Source: Bacteroidota bacterium (GTDB lineage Bacteria > Bacteroidota > Bacteroidia > Chitinophagales > Chitinophagaceae). Taken from it: a DNA stretch of 63,804 nucleotides. The notes beneath the pieces are model-generated. The model was not told the DNA's origin. It saw only the letters and a program-made list of their open reading frames with translations, and searched no databases. Within the stretch, counting starts at the first letter, position 1; every line of letters begins with the position of its first letter. The translations under genes were made by a program, and so were the position numbers. Shown in pieces: positions 26,046 to 33,765 of the stretch. Location: contig JABDFX010000009.1 in assembly GCA_013286315.1 (NCBI GenBank), positions 347-64,150 of the forward strand. Direction: 5' to 3'.

Positions 26046-27380
26046 GATTGTTTGGTTTAAGAAATCATTTCTGAATTTTCCTTTTGGATCATAGGTCGCT
26101 GCCAGTTTTTTAAAATCCGTAAGTTTTTCATAGCGGGATTCCAACATGGCTGCAGACATGGTGAACAGTTTGCCCCAGTGAGGTCTTGCATTGAAAGGAG
26201 CGAGTTCTTTTTCTATAAGGGGTAATAGATTTTTTACCTCATCCCATTCCTGTTTCCAGGTAAAATGTATGGTTACTGAATCCTGGTTTCTACACGGGCT
26301 TAGCCAGAGATTGTCCGCCGCGATGGTTCGGATTTCTGTAATAAATAAATGCGGCCCGATCTGTTTGCCCATTTTTTGAATGGCAAGGATTGCTTCGACG
26401 GCATTTTTTTGCGGTATAAAATATTCTGATTGTAATTCCTTGCCACTGCTTGGTGTGAAGCCCATTTTGAAATGGGGAAGTCTTTCGTACCAGGGTCCGG
26501 GCTTACCCATTTGTTCAGTACAGTTTTCAGCCGATAGTTCAATAATGGGATGAAGGTCCTTAGTGGCCGCCTTGGCGCCATAAAATTCCGACATGCCGCG
26601 ATAGGCTATGTCAGGATGCACTTTATCTTTTATCCAGACCTCATTAATGGAATCCGTTTGCCAGTCAGTGAACAAACTAACACTGTAACCGGCAGAAACG
26701 ATTTCCAAAAAATGATCTTTCAATTGATCCAGTGGAAGCTTTACAAAAACCTGCTGCCGCATAGTATATGCAGGCTCTATGGACAGCGTCAACCGGGTAA
26801 TAAATCCCAGAGCACCCAGACCGACAACCGCTCCATTAAAAAGATCTCCGTCTTTTTCTCTGGACAGTTTTATAACAGAACCGTCTGCAGCAATAATTTC
26901 CAATGCGCGAACCTGCGTGGACAGATTACCATTCTTCACGCCTGATCCATGAGTTGCAGTAGTGATACTGCCGGCGACAGAGATATGTGGAAGGGATGCC
27001 AGATTATGCAGTGCAAATCCTTTTTTATCCAGGTAGGGAGCCAGTTCACCATATTTTATCCCGCCTTCCACGGTCACTGTATTATTAACTGTATCCAGTG
27101 ACAGAATATTATTCAGACTATTGGATGAAATCAGATTGTATTTACTATCTGCAATGGAATTGAAACAATGCCTTGTACCCAACCCGCGAAGTTTGTCAGA
27201 TTTTTTTATGAGCGACTGAACTTCTGAAACTGTTTTGGGATAAAAAACATTGCTGGTGCTGAACGTCAGGTTTCCAGCCCAGTTCAGCAGTCTTGCCTGC
27301 TGGGCGAAATCAGAAAGTGGAGAAAGCAATGGAGCAGCAGCGAATGCGGAACTCAATTTGATAAACGTTTTTCTATGCAT
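26034..27380 (-). CDS. FAD-linked oxidase (alditol/lactone oxidase type), exported
   Basis: About 448 residues from MHRKTFIKLSSAFAAAPLLS, a start with a secretion signal; an upstream ATG (27419) would add 13 residues. The PP-loop/FAD domain shows RGLGTRHCFNSIADS, where the His is the usual site of covalent FAD attachment in alditol/aldonolactone oxidases, and SVAGSITTATHGSG, the pyrophosphate-binding loop. The C-terminal D-arabinono-lactone-oxidase-like domain follows to the end. Likely oxidises a sugar alcohol or lactone with O2, giving H2O2. The SAM-hydrolase gene is 48 bp upstream in the same direction, so they may be co-expressed. Substrate unknown. Confidence 0.85.
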   Translation of the reverse strand: MHRKTFIKLSSAFAAAPLLSPLSDFAQQARLLNWAGNLTFSTSNVFYPKTVSEVQSLIKKSDKLRGLGTRHCFNSIADSKYNLISSNSLNNILSLDTVNNTVTVEGGIKYGELAPYLDKKGFALHNLASLPHISVAGSITTATHGSGVKNGNLSTQVRALEIIAADGSVIKLSREKDGDLFNGAVVGLGALGFITRLTLSIEPAYTMRQQVFVKLPLDQLKDHFLEIVSAGYSVSLFTDWQTDSINEVWIKDKVHPDIAYRGMSEFYGAKAATKDLHPIIELSAENCTEQMGKPGPWYERLPHFKMGFTPSSGKELQSEYFIPQKNAVEAILAIQKMGKQIGPHLFITEIRTIAADNLWLSPCRNQDSVTIHFTWKQEWDEVKNLLPLIEKELAPFNARPHWGKLFTMSAAMLESRYEKLTDFKKLAATYDPKGKFRNDFLNQTIYQA

Positions 27381-27427
27381 GATGAACATATATCGATTTT
27401 TCAAAACAGACGCCTGCATATCAGGGA

Positions 27428-28327
27428 TCAGGGTGCAGGATGCACTTCCACACGCCAGTCATTTCCGCTTGCCACAGAATATGTCTTTGCAAAATCATCC
27501 TGATTAAGTGCAAAAGACAGTTGTAGCAAACTGTTCAAATAGGCAAGTGGTTTCCCTTTATCCACCGCACCAAAGGTCTGGGAATAAGGCATATCCCCGG
27601 AATAAACTTTATCCTTCCCGTGAAAAATATCAACATGCAATTGATCTCCGTATTTTATATTAAGCTGGTTGAATAGCGGCCCTCCGATATTCGTCCATAT
27701 ATTTCCATACTGTACATCCAGGATCGAAATGGTTCCTTTCAATGTATTTCCTTCTTTCACAGCCTGCTGATAGGAAATTTGGACTACTTCATTTGGAAGC
27801 TTCATTCCAACCTGCTCATATGTGATAACTCCGGCAGCCAGTCTGGCGGCCGTGTAGGCGTATACATCGCGTCCATGAAATGTATATGATTCCTGTGAAT
27901 TCTTTCGTCGGTTCAACACTTCATCTATTTGTCGCACTTCTGCAATGCCCTGGGAGGAAGCGATCAGCGTTAAAGTGCCATTATCCGGTGTAACGATATA
28001 TTGTCCTGTTTTTGTTTTGAGTACAACTGATTTGCGGGTGGTTCCCACTCCGGGATCCACAACCGATACGAATACCGTGCCGGTGGGCCAGTAGGGTACT
28101 GTCTGCTCCAGCCGGTAAGCGGCTTCCCATATATTATAGGCTGGTATATCATGCGTAAGGTCAAATAATTTCAGATCGGCTGAAACGCCCATGGCCACTC
28201 CTTTCATGGCTGATACGGCTCCGTCTTTCAGTCCGAAATCAGATTGAAATACGACAATTTTAATTTGTCCGGAAACAAATGAACAAATCAAAAATAACAT
28301 GAGAGATGTTGAAAGGATCTTACGCAT
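27428..28327 (-). CDS. SAM hydroxide adenosyltransferase (DUF62 family), with signal peptide
   Basis: 299 residues. The N-terminus MRKILSTSLMLFLICSFVSGQ is a signal peptide, then the DUF62 blocks: VFQSDFGLKDGAVSAMKG, DLTHDIPAYN, VFVSVVDPGVGT, IVTPDNGTLTL and TFHGRDVYAYTA. Family members hydrolyse S-adenosylmethionine to adenosine and methionine or swap halide for methionine. Most are cytosolic; export is common in Bacteroidota but its purpose is unclear because SAM is not normally periplasmic. It lies upstream of the FAD oxidase on the same strand. Function in the envelope is unresolved. Confidence 0.9.
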   Translation of the reverse strand: MRKILSTSLMLFLICSFVSGQIKIVVFQSDFGLKDGAVSAMKGVAMGVSADLKLFDLTHDIPAYNIWEAAYRLEQTVPYWPTGTVFVSVVDPGVGTTRKSVVLKTKTGQYIVTPDNGTLTLIASSQGIAEVRQIDEVLNRRKNSQESYTFHGRDVYAYTAARLAAGVITYEQVGMKLPNEVVQISYQQAVKEGNTLKGTISILDVQYGNIWTNIGGPLFNQLNIKYGDQLHVDIFHGKDKVYSGDMPYSQTFGAVDKGKPLAYLNSLLQLSFALNQDDFAKTYSVASGNDWRVEVHPAP

Positions 28328-28413
28328 GGGGAAGTATTTTCAATCCAATTTACGGTAAGAAACTTGCATTTGCCTTCGGCAGAAAGAATCCTGAAAACTT
28401 TGTAAGTATAGAT

Positions 28414-29187
28414 TTAGTTCCGCACTTCTCCCGAATATTGTGTGGCTGCAACGATATATCCGGTTTTGGGATTTTGTAAAAACGCAATTACGGTATAATC
28501 GGATGGTTGCAGGCCTGCGGGAATATTTAAAAATGTTGTATTCGAACCGTTGTTAACAGGTAAAGACTGGAAATCCCTGACCGTAAAATAATGGTTTAAT
28601 GTCTGACCCTTATTTTCTCCCCTTTGAATATAGTCCTTTGTAAAATTTTGTGCAAGTGCCAGGTTGATGATTAGTTCCGGATTGGGATTCGTTGTCCATG
28701 ACACGGCTAGCTGATTTTTATTTTTGGGTTGAACTTTTATTTGCAGTTCAGTATTCGGAATTTCTTTCAGATCTGTTTCGATGGTTGCTTTTAACCTGGT
28801 TTCATCACTACCGACAAATTGAACCTTGCCATTTACAACTATCTGCGGGGTGTATATGCTGCTTAAATGAAATAAGTTTCCATAATTCTGCTGACGGCTG
28901 GAATATGCTGCATTCGAAAAGACATCTTTCCATCCGAGGTAATTCCAATAGTCAACATGATAACTTAAAACATACACGTTTTTCTTCCATCCGTTTAATC
29001 TGCCGACCGCCTCATCGGCCGGAGGGCAACTGGAACAACCTTCAGAGGTAAATAACTCCACCAGAACAAAGCCTTCGCGATCCGGAATGTATTTATAGGT
29101 GTTGTTCTGTGTTTTATATGAAGAAAAAAGAATTTGAAATATAAGGATGCTGATCAAAGCAGTATTTTCTTTCATGGAGCGAAACAT
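28414..29187 (-). CDS. DUF1223-family exported thioredoxin-fold protein
   Basis: 257 residues; the start could also be the Met at residue 5. The N-terminal hydrophobic stretch (NTALISILIFQILFSS) is a signal or anchor. Thioredoxin-like core: FVLVELFTSEGCSSCPPADE (CxxC motif, residues about 45-60), HVDYWNYLGWKDVF, IYTPQIVVNGK (cis-Pro loop). This is the DUF1223 profile, of unknown biochemical role but probably periplasmic redox. Upstream lies a strong terminator-like hairpin for the neighbouring SnoaL gene, so it has its own promoter. Confidence 0.88.
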   Translation of the reverse strand: MFRSMKENTALISILIFQILFSSYKTQNNTYKYIPDREGFVLVELFTSEGCSSCPPADEAVGRLNGWKKNVYVLSYHVDYWNYLGWKDVFSNAAYSSRQQNYGNLFHLSSIYTPQIVVNGKVQFVGSDETRLKATIETDLKEIPNTELQIKVQPKNKNQLAVSWTTNPNPELIINLALAQNFTKDYIQRGENKGQTLNHYFTVRDFQSLPVNNGSNTTFLNIPAGLQPSDYTVIAFLQNPKTGYIVAATQYSGEVRN

Positions 29188-29229
29188 ATATTCTTAGCCG
29201 TTTTTGTCATTGTAAAATATACAAGAAAA

Positions 29230-29267
29230 ATCCTTCTGTTTGTCAGTTTTATGACACACAGAAGGAT
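29230..29267 (-). terminator. Rho-independent terminator after the SnoaL-like gene
   Basis: ATCCTTCTGT and ACAGAAGGAT pair around a loop with further TGTCA/TGACA pairing. On the minus strand the stem is followed by a run of T (TTTTTC). It lies 22 bp downstream of the stop of the SnoaL-like gene, in its sense. A clear intrinsic terminator. Confidence 0.85.
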
Positions 29268-29289
29268 CTTTCGGAAAGTTCAACCAGAA

Positions 29290-29673
29290 TTACATGAAAA
29301 ACTGTTCGGAGATGATTTTGCCATCTTTCACATGGTAGACACAAAGCTCAGTCATATCTGAACGCTTCTTGTCCTTCATAGTCATGTCCATGCGCATGGT
29401 AACAGCAAAAGTATTTCCGGCTACCATCGGTTCGGAAACTTCAATCTCATGAACTTCAGAAACCATGCCTTCCCATTTTTTCCCTTTTTCAATGATGGCA
29501 TCCAATCCATGAGATTCCTTTTCAAAACCTCCGGAAGCCTCCGGTTCAATACTCACCGCATCCTTCGCATATAATTCTCTGTGTGCTCCTTCCCAATCCC
29601 CCTTATCGCAAAGTTTTTTAAGTCTCTTGGCGATCTCTTTCGTTGTCATTTTTGCCGTTGCAGTTGTAGACAT
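29290..29673 (-). CDS. SnoaL-like (NTF2-fold) protein
   Basis: 127 residues from MSTTATAKMTTKEIAKRL at 29673. An in-frame ATG at 29733 would add 20 basic and hydrophobic residues and is less likely. The cone-shaped NTF2-like fold is suggested by KLCDKGDWEGAHRELYAKDAVSIEPEA, SHGLDAIIEKGKKWEG, and the closing strands MRMDMTMKDKKRSD / LCVYHVKDGKIISEQFF, which is the typical SnoaL ending. A ligand-binding or isomerase-type role is possible; none is proven. A terminator follows at 29230-29267. Confidence 0.85.
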   Translation of the reverse strand: MSTTATAKMTTKEIAKRLKKLCDKGDWEGAHRELYAKDAVSIEPEASGGFEKESHGLDAIIEKGKKWEGMVSEVHEIEVSEPMVAGNTFAVTMRMDMTMKDKKRSDMTELCVYHVKDGKIISEQFFM

Positions 29674-29726
29674 AATTGTAGATTTTAAAAATGAAATAAT
29701 ACGATTTACCTGCAAAAATCGTACTA

Positions 29727-29759
29727 GGCGCAAAGCGTAAATGCGTAAAGCGTGAAGCC
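29727..29759. repeat. Degenerate heptamer array
   Basis: GGCGCAAAGCGTAAATGCGTAAAGCGTGAAGCC: four to five degenerate GCGTAAA units. It lies upstream of the SnoaL-like gene rather than right after a stop codon, one of the few arrays in that position. Confidence 0.65.
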
Positions 29760-29840
29760 AATTTATTGAGTAATAAGTGAGTGGATTTTAGTCGGGGGAG
29801 AAATGTTAAACTTCCACTCTTAACTGCATTAAATATTGAG

Positions 29841-29878
29841 GCGTTAAGCGTTACGCATTAAGCGTTAGACGTTAAGCC
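29841..29878. repeat. Heptamer array downstream of the small membrane-protein gene
   Basis: GCGTTAA, GCGTTAC, GCATTAA, GCGTTAG, ACGTTAA units (plus strand), i.e. TTAACGC-type units in the sense of the minus-strand gene at 29899, starting about 20 bp after its stop. Confidence 0.75.
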
Positions 29879-29898
29879 CTGAATGTTAATTTCTAATT

Positions 29899-30135
29899 TC
29901 ATTTTTTTGGAACCAGAAGAGCGTAAATAACATAAAACCATCCAAGGAATCCATGAATGATGGCCCACAAAATGGACTTATTTCTGCTCCAGGAAACAAC
30001 AACGGCGATGACAGTACCCAGTCCGATACCCGGACCTACATAAACGGGAACTACATACCCGCTATCACCCGGGCCGCCATAACAAGCGGTCAGAAGTGAC
30101 AGCAGCACAAATAAGAATGGATAAGATGTACGCAA
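29899..30135 (-). CDS. Small membrane lipoprotein of unknown function
   Basis: 78 residues. LLSLLTACYGG is a lipobox (Cys18). After a Gly/Pro/Val segment (VVPVYVGPGIGLGTVIAVVVSW) comes a second hydrophobic helix (WAIIHGFLGWFYVIYALL), a pattern of small Bacteroidota inner membrane proteins. The residue pattern GHGFLGW-like and closing Lys-Lys are common but carry no function. A 40-bp heptamer array follows its stop. A Lys-rich small protein gene lies upstream on the same strand. Confidence 0.6.
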   Translation of the reverse strand: MRTSYPFLFVLLSLLTACYGGPGDSGYVVPVYVGPGIGLGTVIAVVVSWSRNKSILWAIIHGFLGWFYVIYALLVPKK

Positions 30136-30177
30136 TTCTATTATTTGTCAGCAATTTCCTTAAATCCAGCAAGAAAA

Positions 30178-30438
30178 TTATGAAGCAACCTCTTTTTCAG
30201 CAACTTTTTTTTCTTTTTTCGGAGCTTTTGTTTTTTCCTTATGAACAACTTTTATATGTTCTTTATTCGTTAAGGATTTTGCAAGAAGCTTACCCGCCCT
30301 GCGAATTTGTTTTTCTAATTTTTTCTCACTGGTCTTCTTGTGAAACCCTTTTACTGTTTCAGCAATTTTAGATTCAATCTCCCTGAGCAGAGACTTTTTA
30401 GATTTTTTTGGAGACTGATCTTTATTATTCTTTCCCAT
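30178..30438 (-). CDS. Small lysine-rich protein
   Basis: 86 residues from the ATG at 30438 (MGKNNKDQ); a longer frame starts at 30453. Composition is strongly basic (runs of Lys, EKKLEKQIRRAG, KKEKKVAEKE) with an amphipathic helical middle (SLLREIESKIAETVKGF). No membrane segment or catalytic motif. It may bind nucleic acid or act as a structural or stress peptide; unknown. The neighbouring sequence on the same strand is a decayed monooxygenase gene upstream. Confidence 0.55.
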   Translation of the reverse strand: MGKNNKDQSPKKSKKSLLREIESKIAETVKGFHKKTSEKKLEKQIRRAGKLLAKSLTNKEHIKVVHKEKTKAPKKEKKVAEKEVAS

Positions 30439-30548
30439 ATAATTCGATAACAATTTAATAATATAAAGTTAGCAGGTTTTCCAATATTGACAGTGTTAAG
30501 ATTTCCTGAGGCGGTATTAATCGGAATGTTAACTGCAATACCAGGGAA

Positions 30549-30769
30549 ATAATTTCTCAAATTTCATGGAATAATGTTCCACAACAGATCTTTTGCATGC
30601 TGCCATCGGACTAGTGAAATAAAGTGGTTTGGAACTTCTCGGCACATTGCAAATGATGACCCAACCAGCCGTTCACAGAAGATATGATCCTCTGTGCTTT
30701 TTGGAAACTAACCTCAAATTCTGCTGTTTTATCAGGAATTACATCCAAAATTGCGACCTCAGGAATCAT
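30549..30769 (-). pseudogene. Decayed antibiotic-biosynthesis-monooxygenase (ABM)-like gene
   Basis: An ATG at 30769 opens a 52-codon frame whose start (MIPEVAILDVIPDKTAEFEV and SSVNGWLGHHLQCAEKF) fits the N-terminus of small ABM-fold enzymes. It stops at 30611. A second frame nearby gives VVEHYSMKFEKLFPW at about 30547-30588, which resembles the C-terminal part of the same family (PFPVVEHY-like). The middle of the domain (about 35-40 residues) is missing. This looks like an internal deletion and frame loss. Identification is by eye on short stretches. The surrounding 500 bp otherwise hold nothing I can call. Confidence 0.5.
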
Positions 30770-30967
30770 CGAATAATATTTATTTTTTGCCCGTAACCTT
30801 TACTCCTGCTGCGTTTGCAGGAATTAGAGGAAAGTTTACACAATAAAATTAACAGCCCTATTTGTATATATTAGAATCTATACTGGGATAATAAGCGTAC
30901 ATTGTTTGCAGTCTGCCGGGGCAGGCGACCATGGTATCCTGATTTTTCAATTAACCGTTCTTTTTTT

Positions 30968-32017
30968 ATGGCTTTTATCGATGAAATCCTCCAAACTCCT
31001 TCGTATGGATGGATGGATGCTAAGGGGTTGTTTCTGAAGCCCACGACTCGTCAATTATTCAAAGAAGCTTTTTCCCGAATCAATATATTCAAAACAAGGA
31101 AAAACTGGATCACTCTTATAAGCTGGTTTATGGCAACCTGTATGTTGCCACTGTTTGTAATTTTCCTGATGCATTATTTGTCGTGGAAGTCAGCCATTGT
31201 ATTGGTTGTATATGCCATGGTTATCATGAGCACGCATGGAACGATTTGGTTTCACCGTTACTGCACTCATAAATCTTATAAGTTTAGCCATCCGATATTC
31301 AGATTGATAACCCAGAACCTGGTCATTAAAACTTTTCCTGAGGAAATTTATGTGATTTCACATCATGTTCATCATGTAAAATCTGATGAACCGGGTGATC
31401 CTTACAATCCGATGGGTGGATTTATGTATTGTATGCTTTCGGACGTGAATCATCAGAGCATAGCAAAAGGATTGAGCCGGGATCAATATCATCGTGTAAG
31501 AAATTTTCTAAGTCATACAGGCGTGGGACTAAATTCATATGAGCAATATCAATCCTGGGGTTCCGTATCCAAACCGGCATATGTAGTTGCGCTGTGGTTG
31601 TTAAATTGGAGTTTTTGGTATGGAGCACTTTGGCTGATCGGTGGTCATGCATTGGCACTGGCTTGTTTCAGCGGAGCTTTTTTCTGGTTTGTGCTGGTCA
31701 GGGCATTTAATTATACAGGTCACGGCAAGGGTGAAAATAAACACGTCGACGGAATTGATTTTGACCGGTCGAACCTTTCTATCAATCAAACCCGACCCGG
31801 AATGCTTTCCGGTGAATGGCATAATAATCATCATCTTTTCCCCGGAAGTGCGCGGGCCGGATTTCTCCCATACCAGCTTGACCTTGCCTGGATCTATATT
31901 TACAGTCTCTTCAAGCTTGGGATGGTCTCCAACTATAAGGATTCCAAAAAGGAATTCATGAGTCGTTACTATTCTGTGGGGATGGCAACAAAAAATAAAG
32001 CTGCCTTTAAAATTTGA
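30968..32017 (+). CDS. Fatty acid (acyl-CoA) desaturase
   Basis: 349 residues from the ATG at 30968; the frame can be extended upstream to 30902, but that stretch lacks desaturase features. The three His boxes of membrane diiron desaturases are present: HGTIWFHRYCTHKS (HxxxxH), HHVHH, and EWHNNHH, spaced as in the delta-9 family. Hydrophobic segments flank them (WFMATCMLPLFVIFLMHY, ALWLLNWSFWYGALWLIGG). It inserts a double bond into acyl chains using O2 and electrons from a ferredoxin or cytochrome, tuning membrane fluidity. It is a lone gene; the nucleoside hydrolase follows 21 bp later on the same strand. Confidence 0.92.
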   Translation: MAFIDEILQTPSYGWMDAKGLFLKPTTRQLFKEAFSRINIFKTRKNWITLISWFMATCMLPLFVIFLMHYLSWKSAIVLVVYAMVIMSTHGTIWFHRYCTHKSYKFSHPIFRLITQNLVIKTFPEEIYVISHHVHHVKSDEPGDPYNPMGGFMYCMLSDVNHQSIAKGLSRDQYHRVRNFLSHTGVGLNSYEQYQSWGSVSKPAYVVALWLLNWSFWYGALWLIGGHALALACFSGAFFWFVLVRAFNYTGHGKGENKHVDGIDFDRSNLSINQTRPGMLSGEWHNNHHLFPGSARAGFLPYQLDLAWIYIYSLFKLGMVSNYKDSKKEFMSRYYSVGMATKNKAAFKI

Positions 32018-32038
32018 TGTAGTCTTGCATATTACACT

Positions 32039-33055
32039 ATGCTCCACAGACGCTTTTTTTTAGTTATTATTTTTATTTGCATTTACGGTTTTGCGCGGTC
32101 GCAATCTGTATTCCCGCCTCCTCAGCATCCTATACGCGTTATATTCGATACCGATTTCGGTCCGGATTATGACGATGTGGGCGCCATTACTCTATTACAT
32201 GGTTTTGCCGATAGCGGTTTTATCAAAATACTGGCAACGGTGGCCAGTTCAAAACATAAAAATGCTGCTGCCGCCATCAATGTTTTCAATACTTATTTTA
32301 ACCGTCCGGAAATTCCGATCGGAGTTGTGCGGGGTAACGCGGTTGCATTGGGAGATAAACAACATTGGACGGACTCGGTCATCAGCCGGTATCCCCATAA
32401 GATCCGGAGTAACGAGGAAGCAGAAGATGCACTCGACCTGTATAGAAAAATACTTGCGTCTCAGCCGGATCGTTCCGTCACAATTATCACGGTCGGTTTC
32501 CTGACCAATCTCGCCCATTTGCTGGAATCCGGCCCTGACAAATATTCTGCACTGAATGGTCCCGATCTCGTAAGAAAAAAAGTAGCCGGACTAATTTGCA
32601 TGGCCGGTCGCTTCCCTTCCGGTAAAGAGTTTAATCTGGATCAGGATGTAGTTGCCTCAAAAAAAGTAATGGAGACCTGGCCGGGGCCCATACTTTTTAG
32701 TGGATTTGAAATCGGGCAAAAAATTAAAACCGGTCTTCCGCTCATTCATAACAACAAGATTCAGCTCAGCCCGGTGAAAGATGTATTTACCATCTGTATT
32801 CCCATGGCCGCCGAGGACAGTGTCGGAAGAATGAGTTGGGATGAAACGGCGGTTTTTGTAGCCGTTAAGGGTTGGCGGAATTACTATGATCTGCAGATGG
32901 GAGACTGCCTGATAAATTCCGATGGTACGGATGAGTGGATTGATCGGGGTGGGATGAAAGCCCACCTGATAGAAAAAAAATCTCCACAGGAAATGGCGAC
33001 CATCATTAACCAACTGATCATGCATCAGCCTGTGGGGAGCTCAACGAATAAATAA
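32039..33055 (+). CDS. Exported nucleoside hydrolase (IUNH family)
   Basis: 338 residues. A signal peptide (FFLVIIFICIYGFARSQ) precedes VIFDTDFGPDYDDVGAI, the Ca-binding DTDxxxDD motif that defines inosine-uridine nucleoside hydrolases. IITVGFLTNLAHLL is the next conserved block, and a catalytic-loop-like MSWDETAVFVA lies near the C-terminus. It cleaves the N-glycosidic bond of ribonucleosides to base and ribose, here in the periplasm. The preceding desaturase gene ends 21 bp upstream, so co-transcription is possible although the functions differ. Confidence 0.9.
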   Translation: MLHRRFFLVIIFICIYGFARSQSVFPPPQHPIRVIFDTDFGPDYDDVGAITLLHGFADSGFIKILATVASSKHKNAAAAINVFNTYFNRPEIPIGVVRGNAVALGDKQHWTDSVISRYPHKIRSNEEAEDALDLYRKILASQPDRSVTIITVGFLTNLAHLLESGPDKYSALNGPDLVRKKVAGLICMAGRFPSGKEFNLDQDVVASKKVMETWPGPILFSGFEIGQKIKTGLPLIHNNKIQLSPVKDVFTICIPMAAEDSVGRMSWDETAVFVAVKGWRNYYDLQMGDCLINSDGTDEWIDRGGMKAHLIEKKSPQEMATIINQLIMHQPVGSSTNK

Positions 33056-33061
33056 ACTACT

Positions 33062-33268
33062 TCAACTGGCATTTTTTGCAGCCACTTTTTCCCGGGGGGC
33101 CCTGGGTACTTTGCTTCCCTGTTTTCTCGCTTCCGACAACCCGATGGCGATTGCCTGTTTCCGATTAGTTACCTTCTTTCCACTCCGACCGCTTTTTAGT
33201 TTGCCTTCTTTCATTTCATCCATCACTTTTTTTACTTTTTCCTGACTCCCTTTTGAATATCTGGCCAT
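33062..33268 (-). CDS. Small basic protein, DUF6496-like
   Basis: 68 residues, highly basic and Lys/Gly/Arg-rich. The pattern MARYSKGSQEKVKKVMDEMKEG, then SGKKVTNRKQAIAIGLSEARKQG, matches small Bacteroidota proteins of the DUF6496 type, of unknown function. The AIAIGLSEARK helix suggests a nucleic-acid or plasmid-stability-like peptide, but that is a guess. It lies alone between the convergent nucleoside hydrolase gene and a repeat-rich intergenic region. Confidence 0.65.
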   Translation of the reverse strand: MARYSKGSQEKVKKVMDEMKEGKLKSGRSGKKVTNRKQAIAIGLSEARKQGSKVPRAPREKVAAKNAS

Positions 33269-33417
33269 AACATTTCTTTTTGGTTATATACAACTGATCA
33301 ATTTTTTTGCCAGCTGATATTTAGTAACATGAACGATTAAAAAGGAGCCTTACGGGTAGCATTTTCTACAAAAGAAATGGTTGACGGCTTTGCCCATCAT
33401 AGCTTTATTGGAGGTGG

Positions 33418-33461
33418 GTTGGCGGTTGGCGGTTGACAGTTGACGGTTGACGGTTGACGGA
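33418..33461. repeat. GGTTGAC-class heptamer array
   Basis: Six 7-bp units: GGTTGGC, GGTTGGC, GGTTGAC, AGTTGAC, GGTTGAC, GGTTGAC. On the minus strand they read GTCAACC. It is a third sequence class with exactly the same period as the AACGCTT arrays and is 30 bp from one of those (33489-33518). Confidence 0.85.
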
Positions 33462-33488
33462 GGAGAGATGCATAAAGCATGGCAGAAA

Positions 33489-33518
33489 GCGTTAAGCGTT
33501 AAGCGTTGAGCGTTCAGC
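33489..33518. repeat. GCGTTAA-class heptamer array, overlapping a gene end
   Basis: GCGTTAA, GCGTTAA, GCGTTGA, GCGTTCA units. They overlap the 3' end of the minus-strand gene at 33492 and encode its last residues (ERSTLNA). Confidence 0.85.
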
Positions 33519-33707
33519 TTTCTTCAGTTCCTTCAGGAAAAACGAATAACACTTACTTAACAACTGGCTGTAAGAGCTGTGTTCAAAACTGGTGAAGCTT
33601 CCTGTACTTTTATCCACCAGGGTTAGTTTCAAAAGATTTTCTTCTTCCATGGAAAGTGCCAGATCGTATTTTAATAAAATCTGTTTTAGTTTGGTGGTGT
33701 TTCGCAT
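33492..33707 (-). CDS. Small protein of unknown function
   Basis: 71 residues. Amphipathic helices (TTKLKQILLKYDLALSMEE, SYSQLLSKCYSFFLKELKKA) separated by a strand-rich centre (LLKLTLVDKSTGSFTSF). No signal or known motif. The last six to seven residues (RSTLNA) come from a 7-bp repeat array, so the native C-terminus was probably shorter or different. Divergent from the DUF2252 gene. Coding likelihood is moderate. Confidence 0.5.
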   Translation of the reverse strand: MRNTTKLKQILLKYDLALSMEEENLLKLTLVDKSTGSFTSFEHSSYSQLLSKCYSFFLKELKKAERSTLNA

Positions 33708-33765
33708 ACCGAATAAAGATCAGTAATTCAACCGAATTTGGGATATTTAAAGGATATTACTTCTC

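Noticed and set aside
31601-32047. A 148-residue antisense ORF inside the desaturase gene
   Set aside because: Shadow; sense frame carries the His boxes.
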